From positions 1-21,827 of the forward strand of contig JBGRQB010000059.1 in NCBI GenBank assembly GCA_041725875.1: DNA of 21,827 nt, given 5' to 3'. The stretch comes from JBGRQB01 sp041725875 (GTDB lineage Bacteria; Bacteroidota; Ignavibacteria; Ignavibacteriales; Melioribacteraceae). Below are positions 21,645-21,827 of the stretch, one piece after another. Position 1 is the stretch's first letter. The number at the start of each line of letters is the position of its first letter. The position numbers were made by a program, and so were the translations under genes. The notes under the pieces were generated by a model. That model saw only the letters and a list, made by a program, of their open reading frames with translations, was not told the DNA's origin and did no database searches.

Positions 21645-21827
21645 ATGATTAAATTTTCACTTGGAACAATATTTACCAGATTCAAATCAAAAATACTCTT
21701 TACCTGGTCACTGGTTCTGCTGGAAGCTCTGGTATTTTTACTTTATCCATTGTTTATCGGTGACGCTGTTGACGGATTAATAAATAATGACAAAACAGGT
21801 TTGCTGCTCTTTGCGGGATTAGGAATT
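21645..21827 (+). CDS. ABC-transporter-type membrane protein, N-terminal fragment
   Basis: The first 61 residues of a gene running off the window. AGGAAAG (21633-21639) precedes the ATG. The sequence has a short amphipathic start, then a first helix (LFTWSLVLLEALVFLLYPLF) followed by IGDAVDGLINND and a second helix, the pattern of the first two helices of ABC exporters (the YPLFIG-x-A turn and outward loop). It may be a full transporter or one of the short ABC six-helix proteins that lack the ATPase domain; the rest of the gene is needed to tell. Controlled by the FNR-type boxes upstream, so possibly tied to low oxygen. Confidence 0.65.
   Translation, partial: MIKFSLGTIFTRFKSKILFTWSLVLLEALVFLLYPLFIGDAVDGLINNDKTGLLLFAGLGI

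Overview
The window is an AT-rich bacterial chromosomal segment with no rRNA, tRNA, CRISPR array, insertion sequence or phage gene that I could find. The best taxonomic guess is the Bacteroidota/Chlorobiota group, perhaps an Ignavibacteria-like lineage. Several promoters fit the Bacteroidota pattern, TTG, about 19-20 nt, then TAnnTTTG (before blaI at 297-327, before the Cys-rich peptide gene at 3019-3049, a near match before the Crp/Fnr gene). The BlaI/M56 pair, the short Crp/Fnr protein and the PD40 propeller protein also fit. Unlike many Bacteroidetes, many genes here have clear AGGAG-like ribosome binding sites, and I used these to correct several starts. The assignment is an inference from style, not from a marker gene.

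Region 1 (1-3000): the 3' end of an RND efflux pump gene, then a BlaI-type repressor, an M56 membrane metalloprotease sensor, and two exported paralogs sharing one small beta-type domain. A perfect tandem dyad (283-318) sits on the blaI promoter. The extracytoplasmic tail of the sensor and the tail of the first secreted protein are both rich in Glu-His pairs, so I suspect a metal- or envelope-responsive circuit. A strong terminator (2956-3000) closes the region.

Region 2 (3001-9027): a promoter and a structured leader precede a 52-aa Cys-rich peptide gene. It is followed by a membrane-anchored GST-like protein, two flavodoxin/2[4Fe-4S] fusion proteins, a MarR regulator, an alpha/beta hydrolase, a 25-codon leader ORF, a second MarR paralog and a phosphatidylserine decarboxylase. 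This reads as a redox or thiol-responsive module linked to membrane lipid work. It is the least familiar assembly in the window.

Region 3 (9030-11834, minus strand): folE overlapping or abutting a short-chain dehydrogenase gene (candidate pterin pathway pair), an HEWGH membrane protein, and a Crp/Fnr regulator with its own promoter.

Region 4 (12058-18867): four signalling genes in a row: a PAS protein with a degenerate receiver-like N-terminus and no kinase; a 1041-aa hybrid kinase (PAS-PAS-HK-REC-REC-HPt); a REC-PAS protein whose kinase core is dead by sequence; and an intact REC-histidine kinase overlapping it. None carries a DNA-binding output.

Region 5 (18868-21827): a 384-bp non-coding stretch with an imperfect direct repeat, a small membrane protein, a secreted PD40 propeller protein, two minus-strand genes (small membrane protein; lipoprotein with a GyrI-like domain), and the start of an ABC-transporter-type membrane protein behind two FNR-type boxes.
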